Part shown: positions 44,730 to 52,090 of the stretch, piece by piece | Layout of the letters: every line of letters starts with the position of its first letter | How positions within the stretch are numbered: position 1 is the first letter of the stretch | NCBI RefSeq assembly: GCF_009176725.1 | Contig: NZ_AP020337.1 | Location: forward strand, 3,975,501-4,039,500 | DNA: 64,000 nt | Direction: 5' to 3' | DNA from: Pseudomonas sp. KUIN-1 | Lineage (GTDB): Bacteria; Pseudomonadota; Gammaproteobacteria; Pseudomonadales; Pseudomonadaceae | Notes under the pieces: model-generated | Told to the model about the DNA's origin: nothing | The model's database searches: none | The model's input: only the letters and a program-made list of their open reading frames with translations | Translations under genes and position numbers: made by a program

Positions 44730-44921
44730 ATGCCTTTTCGTGCGTGCATCATCGGTATCGCGAGCGCGAGCCTGATGACCCTTGCCCTGCTCTCTCAGGC
44801 CGATCCCGCCCACTATTACAAATGGCAGGGCGACAGCCGGATCGTCTGCGCCCAGGCCAGCCCGGGCCCAGGCTGGAAACGCCTGAAAGGCCACTTCATC
44901 AAAGCCGACTGCTCGATCTGA
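44730..44921 (+). CDS. Small predicted secreted protein, unknown function
   Basis: 63-residue frame on the strand opposite to its neighbours. It has a good Sec-type signal (MPFRACIIGIASASLMTLALLSQA, cleavage near Ala24; shown as MPFRACIIG...LLSQA), then a short basic aromatic mature part of about 39 residues with Tyr29-Tyr30, Trp32, Trp49 and two cysteines (40 and 61) that could form a disulphide. I do not recognise a family. Upstream GGGAA is a weak ribosome site. Its TGA and the flgE2 stop share the palindrome TGATCA. Lipoprotein signal absent. Confidence 0.5.
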   Translation: MPFRACIIGIASASLMTLALLSQADPAHYYKWQGDSRIVCAQASPGPGWKRLKGHFIKADCSI

Positions 44922-46670
44922 TCAGGTCGACTGAATCAGCGTCTGCATCAACGTCACTTCGGTGGATATCGCCTTGGAGTTGGCCTGATAGGCCGTCTGG
45001 GCCTGGATCAGCGCAATCAGCTCATCGGCCAGCACGACGTTCGAACCCTCCAGCGCGCCACTGACGATACTGCCCAGCGTACCGACGCCCGGCACATCAT
45101 ATTCAGCCACTCCGGAATCAGCGGTGGCGGTCCAGCGTGTATCGCTACGCGGCTGCAAGCCATGGGGATTGGCGAAACTGGCGAGCATCACCTGACCGAT
45201 ATCTTTAGTCATGCCATTGGTAAACCCGGCACGCAGAATGCCGTCCCGGCCAACGTCGAGACTTTTCAACTCCCCTGCCGAATGGCCATCCACGTAGGCG
45301 GCGGAGCGCGAACTGGCAGCGTTGTGCTGAAGCAAATGGGTGAAGTCGATGGTGATGCCGTCAGCGCTGCCGGCCGCCCCGTTGGCTATCCAGCGCTCAC
45401 GACTGGTGCCAGGATCAACCGCCATCACCGGCGACCAGCCCGTGAGTTTCAGCTGATTGCCATTGCTGCTGCTCAGACCCGGACTGCCGGTCAACGACGC
45501 AACAGTGCCATGCGAATCGAAGACGATATTCGCTGTCAGCGGCGTGGTGGAAGCGGAGTTCTGCGGGTTTCGATCGTCGATCAGCACATGCATGCGCCAG
45601 CTGTTGGTGCCGTCCTTCACGAAATACTGTTTCAGCTCATGGGTGTTGCCCTGACTGTCAAAAATCTGGTTACCGAACATCCTGCTGTAAGTGTTCAGGT
45701 CTGCGGGGTTGAAATCCGGAACCGGCCGATGCATGACCGTATCGCCCGGGTCGAGCAGACTGGCCCCGGCATCGCTCAACGGCAACGAAACAGCCCCGCC
45801 GTTCAGCGAGCCGTTCGCCGCCCACGCGCCATTGATCTGCGTGGCAGGTACCCAACCCTGCAAGGCAAATTCGGTGTCCGAGACTTTGCTCAGGTGCTGA
45901 TCATTGCCGCTGTACGACAGGGAGCCGTCAGGCTTGAGCTCAAGACTCACCTGCAACGGCGCTACGCTGTCGGGATCCACCGGATTGCGCCCGTCCACCA
46001 GCACATACATGGACCATTGATTAGCCTCGGTCTTGACGAAATACTGTTTGAGCTCATGATCGGCTGCGGGCACCGGAGTGATGCCCACATCCTGGATGGT
46101 CCGGGTGGCGACCCGTGTGAAGGTCGCGGGGTCGGCCGGGTCAAAGGTCGGCAAGCGGGCGAGCGAAGGCAGCGAGGCATCCAGATTGATAGTTTCGGCC
46201 ACCGTGGTCGTGGCCCTGGCACCGACGTTGGACGTATCGATCTGCAGGTCCGTGCGGATACCACTGGCAATCTCGCCCTTGTCGTTTGCGGCGTAACCCT
46301 GCAAGCGCCCGCCATCGCTGTCGACGACAAAGTTGGCAGCATCCTTCAAAAAGGCGCCGGCCCGCGTATAGGCCAGTGAACCCTGATCACTGACCACAAA
46401 AAAACCGTTGCCCTGAATACGCATATCCAGGGCATTGCCGGAACTGATCACGGTTTCACCCTGATTGAAATTCTGCTGCACCGAAGCAAGTCGTACGCCA
46501 TCGCCGACAGCGTGCTGCCCGGCCCCCAACTGTGCGGACGCATATAAAGCAGAAAACTGCGCACGAGACGACTTGAACCCCAGGGTACCGACGTTGGCAA
46601 TATTATTGCCCGCCACTTCCAGTCGTTTATTGGCAGCATGAATACCGCTGATCGCTGTATTGAATGACAT
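44922..46670 (-). CDS. Second FlgE-like hook protein with duplicated central domain
   Basis: Hook-family protein of 582 residues from the ATG after AAGGGAG (MSFNTAISGIHAANKRLEVAGNN). N- and C-terminal ends closely follow FlgE (LIALIQAQTAYQANSKAIS). The middle holds two tandem copies of the same module, about 178-305 and 319-445. Both contain HELKQYFVK followed by a W-S/R-M-Y/H-V-L-I/V-D-x-R-N-P segment, a strand-rich stretch and a WAANG/WIANG end. The 442-residue FlgE next door has one such module. It is separated from flgE by a terminator and from flgF by a sigma-54 promoter, so it looks monocistronic. It could be an alternative or minor hook subunit. Confidence 0.88.
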   Translation of the reverse strand: MSFNTAISGIHAANKRLEVAGNNIANVGTLGFKSSRAQFSALYASAQLGAGQHAVGDGVRLASVQQNFNQGETVISSGNALDMRIQGNGFFVVSDQGSLAYTRAGAFLKDAANFVVDSDGGRLQGYAANDKGEIASGIRTDLQIDTSNVGARATTTVAETINLDASLPSLARLPTFDPADPATFTRVATRTIQDVGITPVPAADHELKQYFVKTEANQWSMYVLVDGRNPVDPDSVAPLQVSLELKPDGSLSYSGNDQHLSKVSDTEFALQGWVPATQINGAWAANGSLNGGAVSLPLSDAGASLLDPGDTVMHRPVPDFNPADLNTYSRMFGNQIFDSQGNTHELKQYFVKDGTNSWRMHVLIDDRNPQNSASTTPLTANIVFDSHGTVASLTGSPGLSSSNGNQLKLTGWSPVMAVDPGTSRERWIANGAAGSADGITIDFTHLLQHNAASSRSAAYVDGHSAGELKSLDVGRDGILRAGFTNGMTKDIGQVMLASFANPHGLQPRSDTRWTATADSGVAEYDVPGVGTLGSIVSGALEGSNVVLADELIALIQAQTAYQANSKAISTEVTLMQTLIQST

Positions 46671-46815
46671 GAGAACTCCCTTGCCGCAAAGGCAATTCAT
46701 AGAGGAGTTTTATTCTCACATCATCGTGCGTAGGAAGTTTCCAAGTAGGATGCGGGAGTCATCCGTAACTTTCAGTACTAAAAAAGACATAACAAAATAC
46801 TTTGCAGACACCCAT

Positions 46816-46840
46816 AAAAAAGCCCCTTTTTACAGGGGCT
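46816..46840 (-). terminator. flgE terminator
   Basis: Perfect 7-bp stem AGCCCCT/AGGGGCT with a 6-nt loop, followed on the minus strand by TTTTTT, 27 bp after the flgE stop. It closes the flgB-C-D-E unit. Confidence 0.88.
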
Positions 46841-46867
46841 CTTTCAACACGCATCCAACAACACGTG

Positions 46868-48196
46868 TTACGTCATCTGAATAGTGGTCTGCATGATGGT
46901 GCTTTGTGTGGAAATGGTCTTGGCGTTAGCCTGATAGTTGCTCTGCGCCTTGATCAGGTTAACCAGTTCCATGGTCAGGTCGACGTTGGATTCTTCCAGC
47001 GCCTGACCGGTGATGTAACCCAGCGTACCCGACTGTGGAGCGCCGCTCACCGGGACGCCGGAAGCGAACGTTTCACGCCAGTTGGTGCCGCCGGCCTGCG
47101 CCAGACCCTGCACGTTGGCAAAGCTGGTCAGCGAAGTCTGACCGATCACCTGCGACTTGCCGTTGGTGTAAGTGGCGAACAGGTTGCCGCTCGAGTCAAC
47201 GTTCATGCCGCTCAGCTGGCCAGTGGCGTAGCCATTCTGATCCTGCTTGAGCAGACCGGATACCGAAGCGGTCTGGGTAGTGCTCGACATGTCCAGCTTG
47301 ATCGAAGCAGCGCCCGTCGCGCCATTGGCTGCCCAGGTAGCTGCCGTACCAGTACCGACCTGCACGCCAGGAACCCAGTTGGTCACGGCGAATGTACCGT
47401 CAGCGTTGAACTTGATGTTGGCGCTGTCAGTAGGAACGGCGCCGCCGGCGGTGGTCACCAGTTTGCCCGAGGAATCGAATGTCAGGTTATTCTTGTCCGG
47501 CGTGGTGGACGTCGGATCGGAAATGCTGCGCCCGTCCATCAGGGAATACATCGACCAGGTATTGGTGCCGGTCTTGACGAAATACTGATCCAGGGTGTGC
47601 GCATTACCCTGAGTGTCGTAAGTCGGGGTGCTGTACTTGACGTTGTAGCTATTGGTATCGGTCGCATCGAACGTCGCAACGGTCGGCAGCGCAGTTGTCG
47701 AGTTCAGGTTGGCGGAGTTGGTGATCGTGGTCGTCGCCTTGGGCTCCAGGTTGGACGCATTCACACGCAGATCGCTGAGCGCGCCGGTCACCACAGCGCC
47801 ATTGGCGTCAACGTTGTAACCCTGCAGCTTCATGTTGCTGCTATTGACGACGTAGCCTTCCTTGTCGGTGTGGAATGCACCGGCACGGGTGTACAGCTTC
47901 TCGCCGTTATTGCTCATCATGAAGAACCCGTCGCCATTGATGGCCAGGTCCAGACTGTTGGCTGTTCCGGTGGTCAGGCTGCCCTGGGAGAACTGCTGGG
48001 AAACTGCCGCAGTTCTCACGCCACTGCCGACACTGGTATTGCCGGAAGTACCGCGAATCGACTGAGCATACTGATCAGCGAACTCGGCACGTGACGATTT
48101 GAAACCGGTTGTCGCGACGTTGGCAATGTTGTTGCCGGTAACGTCGAGACTTTTGTTTGCAGCATAGAGCCCACTAAGGCCGATATTGAAAGACAT
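46868..48196 (-). CDS. flgE: Flagellar hook protein FlgE
   Basis: Main hook subunit, 442 residues. MSFNIGLSGLYAANKSLDVTGNN and the C-terminal LVNLIKAQSNYQANAKTISTQ are the conserved ends. A single D2-type module lies at about 176-320 (HTLDQYFVKTGTNTWSMYSLMDGR). It follows flgD by 25 bp in the order flgB-C-D-E, so this copy rather than the larger paralogue is the standard hook gene. Confidence 0.97.
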   Translation of the reverse strand: MSFNIGLSGLYAANKSLDVTGNNIANVATTGFKSSRAEFADQYAQSIRGTSGNTSVGSGVRTAAVSQQFSQGSLTTGTANSLDLAINGDGFFMMSNNGEKLYTRAGAFHTDKEGYVVNSSNMKLQGYNVDANGAVVTGALSDLRVNASNLEPKATTTITNSANLNSTTALPTVATFDATDTNSYNVKYSTPTYDTQGNAHTLDQYFVKTGTNTWSMYSLMDGRSISDPTSTTPDKNNLTFDSSGKLVTTAGGAVPTDSANIKFNADGTFAVTNWVPGVQVGTGTAATWAANGATGAASIKLDMSSTTQTASVSGLLKQDQNGYATGQLSGMNVDSSGNLFATYTNGKSQVIGQTSLTSFANVQGLAQAGGTNWRETFASGVPVSGAPQSGTLGYITGQALEESNVDLTMELVNLIKAQSNYQANAKTISTQSTIMQTTIQMT

Positions 48197-48221
48197 GTTT
48201 CACTCCTGCGCCGTAGCGGCT

Positions 48222-48911
48222 CTACAATCCGATAGTTTGAACTTTGGACAGGGCAACACTGCCGCTGGCCAGGTTAAGCGTTGTTTCTGCGCCATTGACA
48301 CCCAGCGTGACACTGTTGACCGTGGCGGGCAGGTAAGTTGAAAACTGTGTGTTCTTGCCTTCGACCGAGCCTTCAGCCTTGAAGCTGTAAGTGCCCGATG
48401 GCAGCTGGGTACCGCTTGAGTCCGTACCGTCCCAGGCAAAGCTGGTGGTACCGGCTTTTTGCGTGCCCAGGTCGACACTGTCGACCAGATTCGATTGCGC
48501 GTCGTACACCTTGACCGTCGTTAGCGAGCTTTCGCTCGGCACCACGATCGAACCGGTCAGGCCTTTGGTGGTATCGACCGAGGTGCTGCTCGCATCGATG
48601 ATCACTGAGCGACCGACCAGTGACGAGGCCTGCAAGGCCTGCGACGACTTGTAGCTGCTGGCGATCGTGTCCACCGTCGACGTCAGGTTCTGCATGCTTT
48701 CAAGGCTGCTGAACTGCGCCAGTTGCGCCACGAACTGCGTGTTGTCCTGTGGATCCAGCGGGTTCTGGTTCTTCATCTGCGTCACGAGCAACTGCAGAAA
48801 AGAGTCCTTGCCCAGCGTGCCGGTAGAATTCGTCGCGGTCGGCGTCGGATTCTGCAGCGTATTCAAAAATGTCGATGAAACGCTGTTTGCTGCGGTGCTA
48901 TCAACGGCCAT
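48222..48911 (-). CDS. flgD: Hook assembly scaffold FlgD
   Basis: Hook-cap protein of 229 residues, removed when the hook is complete. The N-terminal region has the conserved LGKDSFLQLLVTQMKNQNPLDPQDNTQFVAQLAQFS block (excerpt: QMKNQNPLDPQDNTQF). The C-terminal half is a tudor/Fn3-like beta domain. Confidence 0.97.
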   Translation of the reverse strand: MAVDSTAANSVSSTFLNTLQNPTPTATNSTGTLGKDSFLQLLVTQMKNQNPLDPQDNTQFVAQLAQFSSLESMQNLTSTVDTIASSYKSSQALQASSLVGRSVIIDASSTSVDTTKGLTGSIVVPSESSLTTVKVYDAQSNLVDSVDLGTQKAGTTSFAWDGTDSSGTQLPSGTYSFKAEGSVEGKNTQFSTYLPATVNSVTLGVNGAETTLNLASGSVALSKVQTIGL

Positions 48912-48926
48912 AACGTTCGCCTTCTA

Positions 48927-49367
48927 TCACTGACCGAGGGTCAGAACCTTCTGCATCATGGATTTAGCGGTGTTCATGATTTCTGCGTTGGTCTGGAAAG
49001 ACCGGCTGGCAGAAATCATGTCGGCCATTTCTTCCACGACATTGACGTTGGGGTAGTAGACATACCCGTCCTTGTCAGCGGAAGGATGATTGGGCTCGTA
49101 ACGTGCTTCCAGGTTCGAGCTGTCTTCGATGATGCCGTTGACCTGAACACCCTGCCCGGCTTCGCCCTGGTCCTGGAACAGCGAACCACCTGTGGACTGC
49201 TGACCCTGCATCACGGTGGCGAACACCGGGTGACGGGCGCGATAGGTCTGGTCCATGCTCGAAGACACGGTCTCGGCGTTGGCGATGTTACTGGCCGTGG
49301 TGTTCAGACGCGTGGTCTGGGCACTCATGGCGCTACCGGCAATGTTGAACACATTGGCTAGTGACAT
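48927..49367 (-). CDS. flgC: Proximal rod protein FlgC
   Basis: Rod subunit of 146 residues with the usual N-terminal NIAGSAMSAQTTRLNTTASN and C-terminal NVVEEMADMISASRSFQTN motifs. Starts 3 bp after the flgB stop. Confidence 0.98.
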   Translation of the reverse strand: MSLANVFNIAGSAMSAQTTRLNTTASNIANAETVSSSMDQTYRARHPVFATVMQGQQSTGGSLFQDQGEAGQGVQVNGIIEDSSNLEARYEPNHPSADKDGYVYYPNVNVVEEMADMISASRSFQTNAEIMNTAKSMMQKVLTLGQ

Positions 49368-49370
49368 GAA

Positions 49371-49778
49371 TTATTCTCCGCGAAGGGCTGCAACCAGCCC
49401 CTTGAACTTGCTGTTGAGCAATGTGAAGCTGGCCTGGAAGCCCATGGCGTTCTCGGTGTAGCTGGCCTGCTCGACCTGGGAATCAACGGTGTTCTGGTCC
49501 AGCGAAGGCTGCGACGGCGTGCGATACATCAGCGTCCCGTCGTCATTGCCCATGCCCTCGGCTTCGATATGGCGGCTGTTGGTCTTGTTCAGCGCGAAGT
49601 GACCGTTCTGGACCTTGTCGTTTTCGGCAGCCAGCACCGAAGAGAAGTCCAGATCGCGAGCCTTGAAATTCGGGGTGTCGGCGTTGGAGATGTTGTTGGC
49701 CAACACCTCTGCACGCTGAGCCCGGAAGTTCAGAGCCTTTTCATGTATGCCTAGCGCTTTATCGAAGCTGATGCTCAT
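49371..49778 (-). CDS. flgB: Proximal rod protein FlgB
   Basis: First rod subunit, 135 residues, MSISFDKALGIHEKALNFRAQRAEVLANN, with C-terminal QASYTENAMGFQASFTLLNSKFKGL (short excerpt: ASYTENAMGFQAS). Leads flgB-C-D-E behind a consensus sigma-54 promoter. Confidence 0.98.
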   Translation of the reverse strand: MSISFDKALGIHEKALNFRAQRAEVLANNISNADTPNFKARDLDFSSVLAAENDKVQNGHFALNKTNSRHIEAEGMGNDDGTLMYRTPSQPSLDQNTVDSQVEQASYTENAMGFQASFTLLNSKFKGLVAALRGE

Positions 49779-49824
49779 TTCGGGAAACCTTTGCCGGTTG
49801 ACCTGATTCTGTTGTTACTGACAA

Positions 49825-49840
49825 AGCAATCGGCGTGCCA
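49825..49840 (-). promoter_or_regulatory. Sigma-54 promoter for flgB operon
   Basis: Minus strand TGGCACGCCGATTGCT, a perfect -24/-12 match (TGGCACG-N4-TTGCT). The predicted start is about 35 nt before the flgB ATG. Confidence 0.93.
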
Positions 49841-49898
49841 TGTTGTAAAAGCCAATGTTTGCAGGGTCCACAGGCGGCGGCGAGGCGGCAATGCCAGA

Positions 49899-49943
49899 AA
49901 AGCGGCAAGGCATTTCCGCTGCAGAGGGGTAAAGCGGCAAGGC
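49899..49943. repeat. Direct repeat upstream of flgB promoter, possible enhancer
   Basis: The 13-mer AAAGCGGCAAGGC occurs at 49899-49911 and 49931-49943, 32 bp apart (about three helical turns). A weaker relative (AGGCGGCAATGCC) lies at 49883-49895. They sit 60-105 bp upstream of the -24 element, where sigma-54 activators bind. No database link is claimed. Confidence 0.5.
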
Positions 49944-50020
49944 GGGTGCCGTTTTTTTTGCCAGTATCGACTTGCCGCGTGGCAATCGTGGCTCTTCATC
50001 ATTGCCTCAACCGGACACCC

Positions 50021-50048
50021 AATAAAAAAGAGACCCGAAGGTCTCTTT
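50021..50048 (-). terminator. Terminator of the cynS-DUF1348 unit
   Basis: Perfect 9-bp stem AAAGAGACC/GGTCTCTTT with a 4-nt loop (50027-50048), followed on the minus strand by TTTATT (50021-50026); 9 bp after the DUF1348 stop. Confidence 0.88.
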
Positions 50049-50057
50049 GACGATTGA

Positions 50058-50531
50058 TCAGAGGCCAAGCTCGCTCAACCCCGGGTGATCATCCGGTCGG
50101 CGCCCCAGCGGCCAATGGTATTTGCGCTCGGACTCGGCGATCGGCAAATCATTGATGCAGGCAAAGCGCCGTTGCATGAGGCCGTTTGCAGCGAACTCCC
50201 AGTTTTCATTGCCATACGAACGGAACCAGTTGCCGGAGTCGTCATGCCATTCGTAGGCATAGCGCACGGCGATGCGGTTATCGGTGAATGCCCAGAGCTC
50301 CTTGATCAGCCGGTAGTCCAGTTCCTTACGCCACTTGCGTTCCAGAAAGGCCTGGGCCTCTGCGCGACCATTGACGAACTCGCTGCGGTTACGCCAGTAG
50401 GTGTCTTCGGTGTAAGCCAGTGCGACTTTCGCCGCATCGCGTGAATTCCAGCCATCCTCGGCGCCACGGACTTTCTGGACTGCAGTCTCCAGGGTGAAGG
50501 GTGGCAATGGCGGTCTTCCTTTATCACTCAT
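50058..50531 (-). CDS. DUF1348 / NTF2-like (SnoaL-fold) protein
   Basis: 157 residues from the ATG preceded by GAGG at 8 nt (MSDKGRPPLPPFTLETAVQKV). Trp/Arg/Tyr-rich core: AEDGWNSRDAAKVALAYTED, YWRNRSEFVNGRAEAQAFLERKW, DNRIAVRYAYEWHDDSGNWFRSYGNENWEF (read in pieces), then YHWPLGRRPDDHPGLSELGL-type tail. This pattern is the DUF1348 family of the NTF2 fold, whose function is unknown. It follows cynS by 10 bp and shares its terminator, so it may act in the same cyanate or nitrogen response. Alternative: a stress gene only co-transcribed. Confidence 0.85.
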   Translation of the reverse strand: MSDKGRPPLPPFTLETAVQKVRGAEDGWNSRDAAKVALAYTEDTYWRNRSEFVNGRAEAQAFLERKWRKELDYRLIKELWAFTDNRIAVRYAYEWHDDSGNWFRSYGNENWEFAANGLMQRRFACINDLPIAESERKYHWPLGRRPDDHPGLSELGL

Positions 50532-50541
50532 CTCAGCGTCC

Positions 50542-51009
50542 TCAGAACGGTTTGTAGGGCAGGAATTTTCCATCGAGGGTGATCACGGCTCGCTCTCCCC
50601 CTTCCGGATCGTCGACTTTCTTGATGTCGAGCTTGAAGTTGATTGCGCTGATGATGCCGTCGCCGAACTGCTCATGCACCAGTGCTTTCAGCGTTGTGCC
50701 GTAGACCTGAACCATTTCATGGAAGCGGTAGATGGTCGGGTCGCTGGAGACGTCTTCGACATTGCCGCGCAACGGGATGGTTTGCAGTTCGGCGACCGCG
50801 TCCCGGTCCAGTCCGAGACGCTCGGCGACCACCTCGGCCACCGCTTGCGGCAAAGGGTGCTGCCCGAGCAATGCAGCGGTGACATACACCACGCTCAACC
50901 CCGTACCTTCTGCAAGTCCCGCCCAGGTCAGGTTCTTTGCAGTCTTGGCCTGCAGCACACGTTCAGTCAGATGCTGGCGCGGCGCTCGGGAAATATTGCT
51001 GTGCGGCAT
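50542..51009 (-). CDS. cynS: Cyanate hydratase (cyanase) CynS
   Basis: Cytosolic decamer that converts cyanate plus bicarbonate to ammonia and CO2. 155 residues: a helical N-terminal domain (1-80) and the catalytic domain with Arg95, Glu98 and Ser121, matching Arg96, Glu99 and Ser122 of the E. coli enzyme (DPTIYRFHEM; FGDGIISAINFKLD). No cynT carbonic anhydrase or cynX transporter lies beside it. Divergent from cynR across a 109-bp operator region. Confidence 0.97.
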   Translation of the reverse strand: MPHSNISRAPRQHLTERVLQAKTAKNLTWAGLAEGTGLSVVYVTAALLGQHPLPQAVAEVVAERLGLDRDAVAELQTIPLRGNVEDVSSDPTIYRFHEMVQVYGTTLKALVHEQFGDGIISAINFKLDIKKVDDPEGGERAVITLDGKFLPYKPF

Positions 51010-51056
51010 AGGTAACCCTCCGGAATAAATTCACTTCAATCACAGCATCGACGACT

Positions 51057-51115
51057 ATCACCATAAGATCCAAGACTGATTTATGATCATCACCATAATC
51101 CTGACTTATGGTGAT
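51057..51115. promoter_or_regulatory. cynS-cynR operator with three repeats
   Basis: ATCACCATAA(G) occurs three times: 51057-51067 and 51089-51098 in direct orientation, and inverted as CTTATGGTGAT at 51105-51115. The first and third form an 11-bp perfect inverted repeat. The third ends 3 bp before the cynR start, which suggests autoregulation by the LysR-type protein. Confidence 0.65.
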
Positions 51116-51118
51116 GCC

Positions 51119-51997
51119 GTGCTGTTACGCCATATACGTTATTTGCTGGCAGTCGCCGACCATGGCAATTTCACCCGGGCAGCCGAGGCCCTGCATGTCT
51201 CGCAGCCGGCGTTGTCGCAGCAGATCAGGCAGCTGGAAAGCAGTCTGGGTGTGCAACTGTTCGACCGCACCCGCCGCAGTGTCGTGCCGACCGATGCCGG
51301 CCGCGTGTATCTGGACCACGCGCGTCGCTGCCTGCTTGAGCTGGAGGCCGGGAAGCGTGCGCTCAACGATGTCAGCGACCTGTCACGCGGACAATTGCGC
51401 CTCGGCGTCACGCCTACCTTCAGTGAATACCTGATAGCGCCGCTGATCGACCGCTTCAGCGCGCTGTATCCGGGAGTGGCAATCATCCTCACGGAGCTGC
51501 CTCTGGAGCAGATTACCGAGGCACTGATCAGTGACGCGCTCGATCTGGCCATCGGCTTTGCCGGCAGTCATGCTGTCGAGATAGACAGCCAGCCGCTGTT
51601 CGATGAACAACTGTGCCTGGTCATGGCCAAGCCTGGCCCCGAAAAGCAGGCCGCATTGACACTTGAGGACCTGCAAACACTTCGCTTTGCCTTGCTCGCC
51701 CCCGGATTCGCCACTCGCCAGTTGCTGGATGCCTGGTGCCAGATGCACAACTTCAAGCCGACGGTCGGCTTGGAAGCGAACTCGATTGCCATTTTGCTCA
51801 AGGTCGTCGCCCAGGGTCGCATGGCAACCATTCTTCCCGATGCCATCGTTCGCGAGCAGCCTGGATTGCGCGAAGTTCAGACCATCCCTGCCCTGCCTGG
51901 GCGGACTGTCGCACTGCTGCGGCGTAAAAACGGCTACCAGAGCGCCGCCGCCAAAGCTTTTGCAAAACTGGTGAGCGATATCAGAACGAAAATATGA
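51119..51997 (+). CDS. cynR: LysR-type regulator CynR
   Basis: Transcription activator of 292 residues from a GTG start (MLLRHIRYLLAVADHGNFTRAAEALHVSQPALSQQIRQLE in family reading; excerpt RAAEALHVSQPALSQQI). The longer frame adds 12 residues not found in the family start. Winged helix-turn-helix at 1-60, LysR substrate-binding domain at about 88-290. It is divergent from cynS, the classic arrangement for a LysR regulator and its target, and the HTH follows E. coli CynR closely. Confidence 0.9.
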   Translation: MLLRHIRYLLAVADHGNFTRAAEALHVSQPALSQQIRQLESSLGVQLFDRTRRSVVPTDAGRVYLDHARRCLLELEAGKRALNDVSDLSRGQLRLGVTPTFSEYLIAPLIDRFSALYPGVAIILTELPLEQITEALISDALDLAIGFAGSHAVEIDSQPLFDEQLCLVMAKPGPEKQAALTLEDLQTLRFALLAPGFATRQLLDAWCQMHNFKPTVGLEANSIAILLKVVAQGRMATILPDAIVREQPGLREVQTIPALPGRTVALLRRKNGYQSAAAKAFAKLVSDIRTKI

Positions 51998-52038
51998 ACC
52001 CGATGGGCAGACAATCAGAGCTGTTTTCGGCCGCGCAC

Positions 52039-52067
52039 AAAAAAAGAGACCCGAAAGTCTCTTTTTT
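52039..52067. terminator. Bidirectional terminator between cynR and cheR
   Basis: Stem AAAAAAGAGAC/GTCTCTTTTTT with a 6-nt loop. Both strands end in a T-run, serving the convergent cynR (+) and cheR (-). It shares the GAGAC/GTCTC core with the terminator at 50021-50048. Confidence 0.9.
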
Positions 52068-52090
52068 CATGACAGGCCACTGACAGATCG

